Source of the DNA: Robiginitomaculum sp.
Lineage (GTDB): Bacteria > Pseudomonadota > Alphaproteobacteria > Caulobacterales > Maricaulaceae
Reading direction: 5' to 3'
DNA: 64,000 nt
Assembly: GCA_002733605.1 (NCBI GenBank)
Contig: NVWK01000001.1
Location: 237,837-301,836 of the forward strand
The translations under genes and the position numbers were made by a program. Below the pieces are notes generated by a model, which saw only the letters and a list, made by a program, of their open reading frames with translations, did no database searches and was not told the DNA's origin. Shown here in pieces: positions 40,220-49,818 of this stretch. Within the stretch, counting starts at the first letter, position 1, and every line of letters begins with the position of its first letter.

Positions 40220-41209
40220 ATGACATATCTTCCTGCCCCGACACGCTATGACACCATGCCCTATAATCGTTGTGGGCGCTCCGGTTTAAAACTACCTGCA
40301 ATTTCACTGGGGCTTTGGCATAATTTTGGCGAAGACTGCCCCCGTGACATGGCCCGTAAAATTTGCCGCACATCCTTTGATCTGGGTATTACCCATTTTG
40401 ATTTAGCCAATAATTACGGCGTCCCGGCCGGATCCGCAGAAACCACATTTGGCGACATTCTACGCACAGATTTCGCGGGGCTTCGCGACGAGCTGATCAT
40501 TTCCAGCAAAGCCGGATACGAAATGTGGCCTGGTCCTTATGGTGAATGGGGTAGCCGTAAATATGTGCTCGCCAGTCTGGATCAAAGCCTGACCCGGATG
40601 GGCCTTGACTATGTCGATATTTTCTACTCGCACCGTTTTGATCCCGACACACCTCTGGAGGAAACCATGGGCGCCCTCGACACAGCCGTGCGCCAAGGCA
40701 AAGCCCTCTATGTCGGTATCTCGTCCTATAGCGCAGAGCAGACACGCGAAGCCGCCCGCATCCTAAAAGAGCTCGGTACACCCTGCATCATCCATCAACC
40801 CCGGTATTCGATTTTTGACCGCTGGACAGAAGACGATGCCCTGTTTGATGCAACAGAAGAAACCGGCATGGGCAGTATTGTGTTCTCTCCGCTTGCCCAA
40901 GGCACATTGACCAACAAATACCTGGGCGGTATTCCGTCCGGAAGTCGCGCCAGCGGAAATGGATTCTTGAAAGAAAGCGACCTCACCCAAGACAAGCTAA
41001 ACCAAATTCAGGCACTGGACGACATCGCCAAAGCCCGCGGACAAACCCTGGCTCAAATGGCTCTGGCATGGGTTTTACGCGATTCCCGTGTGACCAGCGC
41101 CCTCATCGGCGCCAGCCGCCCTGAACAGGTGATCGACTGCGTTGCTGCCACCCAAACACCTGATTTTAACGCTGAGGAACTTGCCAAGATTGACGCAATC
41201 AGTAAATAA
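40220..41209 (+). CDS. aldo/keto reductase (YghZ-like)
   Basis: GRSGLKLPAISLGLWHNFG, HFDLANNYGVPAGSAE, DYVDIFYSHRFD. Confidence 0.92.
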   Translation: MTYLPAPTRYDTMPYNRCGRSGLKLPAISLGLWHNFGEDCPRDMARKICRTSFDLGITHFDLANNYGVPAGSAETTFGDILRTDFAGLRDELIISSKAGYEMWPGPYGEWGSRKYVLASLDQSLTRMGLDYVDIFYSHRFDPDTPLEETMGALDTAVRQGKALYVGISSYSAEQTREAARILKELGTPCIIHQPRYSIFDRWTEDDALFDATEETGMGSIVFSPLAQGTLTNKYLGGIPSGSRASGNGFLKESDLTQDKLNQIQALDDIAKARGQTLAQMALAWVLRDSRVTSALIGASRPEQVIDCVAATQTPDFNAEELAKIDAISK

Positions 41210-41226
41210 AGGTAAACCACGGGGAT

Positions 41227-42393
41227 ATGGAAAACCTGCCACCTGAATTTGAAAAATTTGTAAACTGGTGCAAAACCGAGGCTTTGCCCTATTGGGCAAA
41301 GGCCGCGCTTGCACCAACTGGCGGTGTTTACGAGTGTTTGAGAATGGACGGCACCCCCGTAACGGATAGCCTCAAGCGGGTACGGGTACAGGCACGGTTT
41401 TCCTATGTCTACGCCCATGCAAGTGCGCTCGGATGGTTCGACAACGCCAAAACCGTTTCTGATTATGTATGGCAACATGTTATGGGCCCCGGTTCTCAAG
41501 GGGGCGAAGATATTCCCGGAACAGGCTATAAGGGCTGCGCCCATCTCCTTGCGGCCGATGACAGTCTACACGACGGACTGCGTGACACCTACGCACAAGC
41601 TTTTATTATTTTGGCCGGATCATGGCGCTATATTGCCTTCAAAGACAATGCCGCCCTAAATATTGCCAAAGAAACTTTGGCGTTTCTTGACTCAAATGTA
41701 CAGGCTGGAAATGGGGGCTGGCAGGAAGGCCTGCCTGCAAGCTTACCGCGCCGCCAAAACCCGCACATGCATTTGTTTGAAGCCCTGATTGCATTATATG
41801 ACGCCACACAAAACCCGCAATATTTAAACCGCGCGGGTGAGATTTACACCCTGTTTCAAAATACATTTTTCGATGCAGGCACCGGTACAATTATCGAATT
41901 TTTCAATCAAGACTGGACGCGTGCAGACAATAATGGCGGCCCGGTTGAACCCGGCCATATGATGGAATGGTGCTGGCTATTACGCGCATATGAAGACCGA
42001 AGTGATGTTGAGATCAACGCACAGGCCAACGCATTGTACACATCTGCCCTTACCCTTGGTTTGAACACAAAACTAGGGCTATTATATGACTGCGTGCCCC
42101 CCCCGACAACCGGAGGAACCTTGCGTACATGGCCACAAACAGAACTGCTAAAAGCCAGCCTCGCCCAAGCCAAATCCGGCGACACAGCCTGCATGGCAAC
42201 GGCTGCAAATACAATCCAGAACATGTTTTCCACCTATCTGAACGTGCCTGTAAAAGGCGGGTGGCTAGATCAATTGGATGCAGAAGGTGCCATGATCTCA
42301 ATCACCATGCCCACAAGCACATTTTACCATTTCTTCTGTGCTGCCGCTGAGGTAGATGCCTTTATAAAATGGCATAAAAAACGAGTCGGATAA
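41227..42393 (+). CDS. AGE family epimerase/isomerase (mannose isomerase-like)
   Basis: VRVQARFSYVYAHASALGWF, RRQNPHMHLFEALIALYDATQ, VEPGHMMEWCWLL. Confidence 0.87.
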   Translation: MENLPPEFEKFVNWCKTEALPYWAKAALAPTGGVYECLRMDGTPVTDSLKRVRVQARFSYVYAHASALGWFDNAKTVSDYVWQHVMGPGSQGGEDIPGTGYKGCAHLLAADDSLHDGLRDTYAQAFIILAGSWRYIAFKDNAALNIAKETLAFLDSNVQAGNGGWQEGLPASLPRRQNPHMHLFEALIALYDATQNPQYLNRAGEIYTLFQNTFFDAGTGTIIEFFNQDWTRADNNGGPVEPGHMMEWCWLLRAYEDRSDVEINAQANALYTSALTLGLNTKLGLLYDCVPPPTTGGTLRTWPQTELLKASLAQAKSGDTACMATAANTIQNMFSTYLNVPVKGGWLDQLDAEGAMISITMPTSTFYHFFCAAAEVDAFIKWHKKRVG

Positions 42394-42404
42394 GGGAAAT
42401 CAGC

Positions 42405-43370
42405 ATGGCGCAGATAAAATGGGGCATGATCGGATGCGGAGACGTAACTGAGCTAAAAAGCGGGCCAGCTTTTTCCCTTGTACCCAACTCCCACTTAAGT
42501 GCGGTGGCTTCAAGGCGGCCTGAAACCGCCCATGCCTACGCCAAACGGCATAATATTGAACACGTATATGAAACCTCCGAAACCCTCATTAACTCCAAAC
42601 ACGTAGACGCCGTTTATATCGCAACCCCGCCCTCATCCCATTTGGACTTGGCCCTTCTGGTTGCCAAAGCCGGGAAACCATGCTGCGTAGAAAAGCCGAT
42701 CAGCCCAACCCTCAAAGACGCACAGACAATGGTCGAAGCGTTCAAAGACGCAGATCAACCCCTTTTCGTCGCCTATTATCGCCGCTCTCTGCCCCGTTTT
42801 TTACAAATAAAAACCTGGCTTGAAGAAAATCAAATCGGAGATATTCGCCATATCCACTGGAGCTATACCCGCCCACCATCCGAAACGGACCTTGCCGGTC
42901 ACCAAGGCTGGCGCACACATCCCAAAGATGCCCCTGGCGGATATTTCGAAGATATTGCTTGTCATGGACTGGACGTATTCGACTTTCTACTAGGCCCCAT
43001 CACCATAGCTTCAGGCTTTAGCGCCATGCAACACACGGCCTTTGTGGTTCCTGACGCTGTCACGGCAAACTGGCTGCACGGCACAGACATTACCGGATCA
43101 GGTCATTGGAATTTTTCCTGTCAGGACGATGCAGATATGGTGACAATTTCCGGCTCCAAAGGCCATATCAATTTTTCAATTTTGGGGGCAGAACCTGTCC
43201 GGCTCACTACATCTTCGCAAACAATTGAGAAAGACATCCTCCAGCCAAAACATATTCAATACCCTCATGTCGAAAACATGGTCAAACACCTCACCAATGG
43301 CCCAGAGCATCCTTCCCTAGGGGCAAGCGCTCTACGTACAGCTTGGGTCGTCGATCAAATTCTCAATTAG
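42405..43370 (+). CDS. Gfo/Idh/MocA family oxidoreductase
   Basis: KWGMIGCGDVTELKSGPAF, CVEKPISPTLKDA, GYFEDIACHGLDVFDFLLG. Confidence 0.92.
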   Translation: MAQIKWGMIGCGDVTELKSGPAFSLVPNSHLSAVASRRPETAHAYAKRHNIEHVYETSETLINSKHVDAVYIATPPSSHLDLALLVAKAGKPCCVEKPISPTLKDAQTMVEAFKDADQPLFVAYYRRSLPRFLQIKTWLEENQIGDIRHIHWSYTRPPSETDLAGHQGWRTHPKDAPGGYFEDIACHGLDVFDFLLGPITIASGFSAMQHTAFVVPDAVTANWLHGTDITGSGHWNFSCQDDADMVTISGSKGHINFSILGAEPVRLTTSSQTIEKDILQPKHIQYPHVENMVKHLTNGPEHPSLGASALRTAWVVDQILN

Positions 43371-43410
43371 CCACACATTCTCAATTAACCGCATACGGGA
43401 TATTAGCACG

Positions 43411-43827
43411 ATGTCAATTATCACAAAAATGGACCACTTTACTATTCTCTCAACCGATTTAGCCGCAACACAGGCCTTCTATGAAATGTTTGGCCTAAGC
43501 GTTGGCCCGAGGCCAGCCTTCTCTTTCGGAGGACTTTGGTTTTATTGTGGCAAAACACCAATTCTACATGTCGTCGAAAAGCAAGAGATACCACAAGAGC
43601 CGGGAGTTTTAGATCATATGGCATTTTCAGGCACAGACATAAACGCCCTATTGCAACGTCTCACGCTAGAAAACGTCGGATATACAATAAGTCAGCTCCC
43701 GAACCCGTTTAAAGGATGGCAAGTCTTCTTCTTAGACCCAAACAACGCAAAGGTCGAAATAGCCTTTGATATTAAGGATATCCCTGACGAACACCATCTA
43801 AACGCATCCCTCGAACAATTGCGCTAA
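43411..43827 (+). CDS. VOC/glyoxalase family protein
   Basis: MDHFTILSTDLAATQAFYEMFGLSVG, FLDPNNAKVEIAF. Confidence 0.88.
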   Translation: MSIITKMDHFTILSTDLAATQAFYEMFGLSVGPRPAFSFGGLWFYCGKTPILHVVEKQEIPQEPGVLDHMAFSGTDINALLQRLTLENVGYTISQLPNPFKGWQVFFLDPNNAKVEIAFDIKDIPDEHHLNASLEQLR

Positions 43828-43961
43828 CATAAAGCGGTCAACACCCGGCAAGGCGGATTATTTCAGGAGATGTTTTATGGTGTTTGAATAAATTGCTCAT
43901 GACTCATCAATAAGGAACTGCTATTTACCAATCATGCATTTTCCTCTGACACTGCCGCCCC

Positions 43962-44471
43962 ATGCCCAATCGAAATGAACTTCTCGACATGGATGATGAT
44001 AACTTGCTGCGACACTGCCGCCAGGAGTGCTACCGAGCATCCGGACCCGGAGGCCAACATCGCAACACCACGGATTCCGCGGTCCGGCTGACGGTGCTGG
44101 ATGGGATCGTCGTCGCCCTCTGCGCGGATCATCGTTCGCAACACCGTAATCGGGCCGATGCACTAAAACGCCTGCGATCGGCCATCGCGATCCAGCTACG
44201 CTTGCCAGTAGCGCCAGACAGTGCATCTGGGAGTAAGTCCGAATGGCAGGGGTCCTGGAAGCTAGGTAAAAAAGACCGGCGCTATGCCAGGTTCATCGCT
44301 CACTTACTCGATATCCTGGCTCACCACGAATGGGCCGTTGGTCTAGCGGCGAAAGCGCTAGGTATCTCAACGGGAAAGCTTATTCGCATCCTCGCTAAAG
44401 ATCCCCACGCATGGAACATCGTCAACCAAGCTCGGGCGAAGCTCGATCTGGTGAATTTGAGGCGCCCCTAA
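43962..44471 (+). CDS. peptide chain release factor-like (GGQ domain) protein
   Basis: YRASGPGGQHRNTTDSAVRL...DHRSQHRNRADALKRL; RF-1 domain with C-terminal extension. Confidence 0.85.
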   Translation: MPNRNELLDMDDDNLLRHCRQECYRASGPGGQHRNTTDSAVRLTVLDGIVVALCADHRSQHRNRADALKRLRSAIAIQLRLPVAPDSASGSKSEWQGSWKLGKKDRRYARFIAHLLDILAHHEWAVGLAAKALGISTGKLIRILAKDPHAWNIVNQARAKLDLVNLRRP

Positions 44472-44537
44472 GCTCGCCGCTAGCTCTCGCATGTATAGTT
44501 TGGTGAAGTATTTTTTAACCTATTTAAATGAGTTTTT

Positions 44538-45083
44538 ATGCCAGATGCCAATACAATTATAAATCAGACTAAAAAATGGCTATCAAACGTCATAATTGAC
44601 CACACCCTCTGCCCTTTTGCGAAACGGGAGTATGACAATAATCGCATTCATTATGCGGTTATTGAAACGACAGACTTACAGGGCCAATTAGAGCAAATAA
44701 TTATGCAGTGCGCCGCGTTGGATAATGATGCAGAAAGAGAAACGAGCTTATTAATATTTCCCCTCGCTCTGTCTGATTTTGAAGATTATTTAGATGTGCT
44801 AGAAACCGCCACCGCCTTATTAGAAAAACAAGGGTATGAGGGTGTTTATCAGTTAGCGAGTTTTCACCCTAAGTATTGCTTTGCTAACGCGCCCCCTGAT
44901 GACGCAAGTAATTATACCAATAGGTCTCCTTATCCTATGCTGCATATTTTACGGGAAACTAGTGTTGAGACCGCCTTAGAAAATTTTCCAAACCCAGAAA
45001 ACATCCCTAACCGTAATATCCAATTGACTAAGGGTTTAGGCTTGAATGTCATGAAGGCATTACTTGCTGATTGTTACAAATAA
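44538..45083 (+). CDS. DUF1415 family protein
   Basis: TKKWLSNVIIDHTLCPFAKRE...IFPLALSDFEDYLDVLE...YQLASFHPKYCFAN. Confidence 0.8.
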   Translation: MPDANTIINQTKKWLSNVIIDHTLCPFAKREYDNNRIHYAVIETTDLQGQLEQIIMQCAALDNDAERETSLLIFPLALSDFEDYLDVLETATALLEKQGYEGVYQLASFHPKYCFANAPPDDASNYTNRSPYPMLHILRETSVETALENFPNPENIPNRNIQLTKGLGLNVMKALLADCYK

Positions 45084-45307
45084 CGGCGGACTACACCTTT
45101 GCCGCGGCCTTCTGAGGCGTATCTCAGGATTAGACATCACCGCCAAATTGTCTGACGTCAGCACTTATGAGAGTCCTGTCGGCTTTGTCACGTTAAATAT
45201 ACCCACAACCAACGCGCGAACCAAAAATGTTAAATATCAATAGATTAGAATCCGTCGAGTTTAATAATATTAACGTAAGATTACTTAACGTGACAAACTC
45301 GTCTAGA

Positions 45308-45384
45308 TGGTGGGTGAGGAGGGACTTGAACCCCCGACCAGCCGGTTATGAGCCGGCGGCTCTAACCAGCTGAGCTACTCACCC
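45308..45384 (-). tRNA. tRNA with CAT anticodon (elongator Met or Ile2), CCA encoded
   Basis: Reverse complement folds as a full cloverleaf: GGGTGAG acceptor, GCTC D-stem, GCCGG-CTCATAA-CCGGC anticodon arm, TTCAAGT T-loop, ACCA end. Confidence 0.95.
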
Positions 45385-45562
45385 CCAATTGGTTTCAGCG
45401 CGGTGTATAGCGCGCACATGGGCGTATGAAAAGCCCTAACTGTACTTCAAATTCGGGTAAATCGTACATTCATGTTAAGTATGTCATAGAATATATCAAC
45501 GTCGCGCACACATGTAACCCACATCTCCCCCGAAAGCGCGTTGCAACATAAGGAACGATCCA

Positions 45563-46294
45563 ATGAAAAAAATTATTCTCTTAACAGCTAGTGTTTTTGT
45601 TCTCTCATTCAGTCCTGCGAGTACCCATGACGCATCCGCAGCCTCCCAACACGAAATGGCCCACCAAGAACAGGGTAAACTATATGTGTCCGCAACCGGC
45701 ACAGTCGCACAAATCCCCGATCAAGCCAGCGTTTCGGCCGGTGTTGTTACACAAGCCGTCACTGCCGGAGACGCTATGCGCCAAAATGCCAGACAAATGA
45801 GCGCCGCCTTTGCAGCCCTTAAAGCTGCTGGTATCAAGGCCCGCGACATTCAAACCTCGCAAATGTCTCTCCAGCCCAGATACGACTATAAAGACCGGAA
45901 AGCCCCGATTATTGTTGGCTATGAGGTACGCAATACTGTCAGCGCACGCACCGAAGATCTGGAAAATGTCGGCCCTATGCTTGACGCTCTGGTGACAGCA
46001 GGGGTTAACACCATTAACGGCGTAACCTTCTCGATCAAAAACAGTAAATCTGCAAAAAACAAGGCCCGCCTTGATGCCATCGCAGAAGCCCGTGCCAAAG
46101 CTGTCGGCATGGCCAATGCTGCAGGTGTACGCCTCGGTAAAGTGTTGGAAATCCGTGAAAACACCAATAATTTCAACCCGCGCCCGCAAATGATGATGGC
46201 GCGCGTGGCTATGGATGAAGCTTCAACGCCAATTTCTGCTGGTGAACAAACACTAAGCGTGACAGTGAATATTACCTACGCTTTGGATCAATAG
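45563..46294 (+). CDS. SIMPL domain (DUF541) secreted protein
   Basis: Signal peptide; KLYVSATGTVAQIPDQASVSAGVVTQA. Confidence 0.88.
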   Translation: MKKIILLTASVFVLSFSPASTHDASAASQHEMAHQEQGKLYVSATGTVAQIPDQASVSAGVVTQAVTAGDAMRQNARQMSAAFAALKAAGIKARDIQTSQMSLQPRYDYKDRKAPIIVGYEVRNTVSARTEDLENVGPMLDALVTAGVNTINGVTFSIKNSKSAKNKARLDAIAEARAKAVGMANAAGVRLGKVLEIRENTNNFNPRPQMMMARVAMDEASTPISAGEQTLSVTVNITYALDQ

Positions 46295-46351
46295 AAACGA
46301 TCATTAAATATTTGGGAATGTTGGACAATACCTCCCGCATTCCCATAATCC

Positions 46352-46714
46352 CTAATTCAGTTTTTGCATCACCACATCATTGTTTTCGTCAAGAAGAACG
46401 ACGTTCGGAGCATAATTTCGCGCCTTTTCAATGTCCATTTGGCAATAGGTGATAATGATGATCTGATCACCAATTTGAACCCGCCGCGCCGCCGCGCCGT
46501 TTAGGCCAAAGGTTTTGGAGCCACGCGGGGCTTCGATCGCATAAGTGGTAAACCGCTCGCCATTGGTGATATTGAGGATGTCCACCTGCTCATTAGGCAA
46601 AATCCCACTACGATCCAGCAAATCCATATCAATCGAGATGGACCCTACATAGTGCAAATCAGCCTGCGTCACAGTGGCGCGGTGAATTTTGCCTTTCATC
46701 ATGGTCACTTTCAT
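46352..46714 (-). CDS. panD: aspartate 1-decarboxylase
   Basis: [30 protein letters not shown] with G-S autocleavage site. Confidence 0.95.
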   Translation of the reverse strand: MKVTMMKGKIHRATVTQADLHYVGSISIDMDLLDRSGILPNEQVDILNITNGERFTTYAIEAPRGSKTFGLNGAAARRVQIGDQIIIITYCQMDIEKARNYAPNVVLLDENNDVVMQKLN

Positions 46715-46899
46715 GACGTTCCTCCAATAACACCCCGAGTTGGGCGGGGTTACACACAGCATATAGGGCGTATAGCATAGATTACAAATCATAGAACACA
46801 TATCACTGCATAACTGTTATGCTATGTGCAGTAATTGCCTTAATTTGGACATAAGATACCCGAATATTGCTAAATAATATTGGCAAAAGAGGACAGCAT

Positions 46900-47838
46900 A
46901 TGAAAAACCTACTTCTCCCCATGATGATTATCTCCACCGCCGGATTTGCCGGTTGCCAAGACCGCGCCTCCGCACCAATGCACGCTCAATCCGAATATAT
47001 GGAAGCGGACGGCATGGATATGGCCGCCTCCGCACCCGCCCCCAGAGTTCTGAAACAAAGTGTAGGCGGCGCAAATGAAGCCCCGATCAACACATCAGGC
47101 CAGAATGTACCCGGCACAGAATTACTCCTCGCCTACCGGTACAATTTTCGCTTTGCGATCCCCGTTAAAAACCTAGAAAGCGTCTCCCAACAAGCCCTAC
47201 AATCGTGTCAGGATGCAGGGCCGGATAAATGCCGGATTGTCTCCTCATCTCTCAACAAATATTCCGATGATCAAATATCAGCCAATATCCAATTGCGGGT
47301 GCAACCGGACTGGTTCCAAAGCTACCGAGAAAGTTTGAACGCTGACAGCAAGACCGCCAATGGCAAGCTCACAAGTTCGAACGTAAACGCCGAAGATCTG
47401 ACAATGGCCATAACCGACAGCGACGCCCGCCTGAACGCCCTCAAAACTCTACGCATCCGCTTGCAAGGCCTGCTCGAAACCAAGGGCAGTCGCTTAAAGG
47501 ACTTAATCGAGGTCGAGCGCGAGCTTGCCCGTGTTCAGGGCCAAATCGAAAGCAGCACCGCCCGCTTACGTATTTTGCGCACCCGGGTCAGCATGTCACA
47601 GGTGTATCTGAACTATGAAACAAAAGCAGTCGCCGCAAGCCGCTCTTCCTTCTCGCCGATCAAACAAGCGCTCACAGAATTTATCGGCACATCTGCAGAA
47701 GGATTTGCCGGTGTCATTCGCTTTGTCGCCTTTGCCCTCCCATGGATGGTCATCGTCCTGCCCGTCTTCTGGCTGTTCAGGCGCTGGTGGCGCAAACATA
47801 AAGCCCGCAAAGCCCAACCAAAGACAAGCAAAGCTTAA
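46900..47838 (+). CDS. DUF4349 domain-containing lipoprotein
   Basis: MKNLLLPMMIISTAGFAGC lipobox; LEVERELARVQGQIES-like coiled region (IEVERELARVQGQIESS) and C-terminal TM. Confidence 0.8.
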   Translation: MKNLLLPMMIISTAGFAGCQDRASAPMHAQSEYMEADGMDMAASAPAPRVLKQSVGGANEAPINTSGQNVPGTELLLAYRYNFRFAIPVKNLESVSQQALQSCQDAGPDKCRIVSSSLNKYSDDQISANIQLRVQPDWFQSYRESLNADSKTANGKLTSSNVNAEDLTMAITDSDARLNALKTLRIRLQGLLETKGSRLKDLIEVERELARVQGQIESSTARLRILRTRVSMSQVYLNYETKAVAASRSSFSPIKQALTEFIGTSAEGFAGVIRFVAFALPWMVIVLPVFWLFRRWWRKHKARKAQPKTSKA

Positions 47839-47880
47839 AACAGACTCGCAATCCCGCCCGAGACCCCTTACATTAGGCGC

Positions 47881-49707
47881 ATGCGTTTTGGAGAACATTT
47901 TTTAGACGAGTTAAAAGCCCGCGTCCGCCCCTCGGACGTGGTCGGTAAGCACGTCAAATTAAAGCGCCAAGGGCGGGAATTCGCTGGATTATCGCCCTTC
48001 ACCAACGAAAAAACCCCCAGCTTTTTCGTCAATGATGAAAAAGGCTTTTACCATTGTTTTTCTTCCGGAAAACACGGGGATATCATCTCGTTCCTGATGG
48101 AAGTTGAAGGCCTGTCCTTCCCCGAAGCCGTCGAACAAATCGCCAATATGGCTGGAATGCCACTCCCCGCCGTCGACCCCGAAGCGGAAAAACGCGCCGA
48201 AGCCAACAAAAAAACCATTAGTTGGATCGAGCAAGCCCAAAACTTTTACCAAAAATCCCTGCACCGCGATCTTGGCAAAACCGCCCGTACTTACTTAAAA
48301 ACCCGCGGCCTCACCGGCGAGGACTGCAAACGGTTCGGCATTGGCTACGCCCCCGATAGTTTCAATGCCCTGCGCGATGAATTAACCCAGCAAAATGCAA
48401 AACTAGACCGCCTGATCGAAGCGGGCTTGCTAGTTAAACCCGATGATCCGTCCAAACAGCCATGGGATCGTTTCCGCCACCGAATCATGTTCCCGATCAC
48501 CGACCCGCGTGGACGCTTGGTCGCCTTTGGTGGCCGCGCCCTAAAAAAAGACGAAAAAGCCAAATATTTGAACTCGCCAGAAACCAATTTGTTTCACAAA
48601 GGCAAGCTCCTCTACCGCTACCCCGAAGCCCGCAAAGCCTTGTTAGCACCGGGCAATGGCGCGCGCGGCATGATCGTCGCCGAAGGCTATATGGATGTCA
48701 TCGCCTTGGCAAAAGCCGGATTTGAACACGCGGTCGCCCCCCTAGGCACCGCCCTCACCGAAGAACAACTGGATTTGCTCTGGCGCGCGGGGCCGGAACC
48801 CACGCTCTGTTTTGACGGCGACAAAGCCGGCCTACGGGCCGCTTTCCGCTCTGTCGAACGCGCCCTGCCCTTACTCAAACCCGGCCAAACACTCAGGTTT
48901 GCACTCCTGCCTGACGGAAAAGACCCGGATGATTTGATCCGCGAAAAAGGCCCTGCCGCCATGGGCGAAATCCTCGACAATTCCGTCCCGCTTGTCGACA
49001 TGTTATGGCGGCGCGAGATCGAAGCCGAGCGCCTCGATACTCCCGAGGCCAAAGCCGGATTAAAAGACCGCATTTTCGCAGCCCTACGAGAAATCACCCA
49101 TGAAGGTGTACGCGATCAATACAAAACCACTCTATTAGCCAAATTCGACGCCGAATATGGCCGCCCGAAATGGACACCCAATACACGCACCACAACATGG
49201 AATAAACCAAAGCAAAAACTCACCCAGTCCCAGATAAAAGGTGGCCAACCAGCCGCCCTTCGCACTGTGCGGGAACGCCGCATATTAGGCGCCGTGCTGG
49301 AATGGCCAAACCTGCTGGAACATGTCGATCAAACCCTGTTCGGACTCGAGTTTCACACCGAGAACTGCGCCAAACTGCAAAATTGTCTTTTAAACTACTG
49401 GCAGGACACAATATCGGTTGATAAACGTGCACTTCATGCCCATATAGAACAATACGGCTTGGAAGCCCTGCTAAAATCCTTCCAACGGGACCGAAAGCTA
49501 ATTATTTCGGGTTTGGGAGGCGTTGATGCGGATTTTAAATACCGTATTAAGGTTTGGCAGGCAGAAGCAAGGGCCCTAGAGGGTCATACGGGCAATATTG
49601 GTGCCCGAAACGAGACACGCGGACGAATGGCCGACACTATTCGTTCCGAAAATACGGACGCTTTACAGCGTCTCATGCGATCTTCTCGCGAAGAGCGCAA
49701 CGGATAG
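47881..49707 (+). CDS. dnaG: DNA primase
   Basis: NEKTPSFFVNDEKGFYHCFSSGKHGD, VAEGYMDVIAL, toprim region. Confidence 0.96.
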   Translation: MRFGEHFLDELKARVRPSDVVGKHVKLKRQGREFAGLSPFTNEKTPSFFVNDEKGFYHCFSSGKHGDIISFLMEVEGLSFPEAVEQIANMAGMPLPAVDPEAEKRAEANKKTISWIEQAQNFYQKSLHRDLGKTARTYLKTRGLTGEDCKRFGIGYAPDSFNALRDELTQQNAKLDRLIEAGLLVKPDDPSKQPWDRFRHRIMFPITDPRGRLVAFGGRALKKDEKAKYLNSPETNLFHKGKLLYRYPEARKALLAPGNGARGMIVAEGYMDVIALAKAGFEHAVAPLGTALTEEQLDLLWRAGPEPTLCFDGDKAGLRAAFRSVERALPLLKPGQTLRFALLPDGKDPDDLIREKGPAAMGEILDNSVPLVDMLWRREIEAERLDTPEAKAGLKDRIFAALREITHEGVRDQYKTTLLAKFDAEYGRPKWTPNTRTTTWNKPKQKLTQSQIKGGQPAALRTVRERRILGAVLEWPNLLEHVDQTLFGLEFHTENCAKLQNCLLNYWQDTISVDKRALHAHIEQYGLEALLKSFQRDRKLIISGLGGVDADFKYRIKVWQAEARALEGHTGNIGARNETRGRMADTIRSENTDALQRLMRSSREERNG

Positions 49708-49779
49708 AGGCGGGAATTCCCGTTTTGAAAAAACAGGTTCCAGCCTGTCTCTCTTGTAGGGGCGGGCACGGAATCTATT

Positions 49780-49818
49780 GGCGTTTAATTCAGGCGTCTA
49801 ATTATGGCGTTTAATAGA
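49780..49818. repeat. three tandem 13-bp repeats upstream of rpoD
   Basis: GGCGTTTAATTCA / GGCGTCTAATTAT / GGCGTTTAATAGA starting at 49780, 49793, 49806. Confidence 0.85.

Noticed and set aside
43948-44022. 12-bp direct repeat GACACTGCCGCC (43948 and 44011)
   Set aside because: One copy is inside the release-factor-like CDS and the other just before its start; too short to claim an att duplication without a comparison genome.
46314-46344. GGGAATG...CATTCCC hairpin between the SIMPL gene and panD
   Set aside because: Consistent with a convergent-gene terminator but short and without a T-run; nothing unusual.
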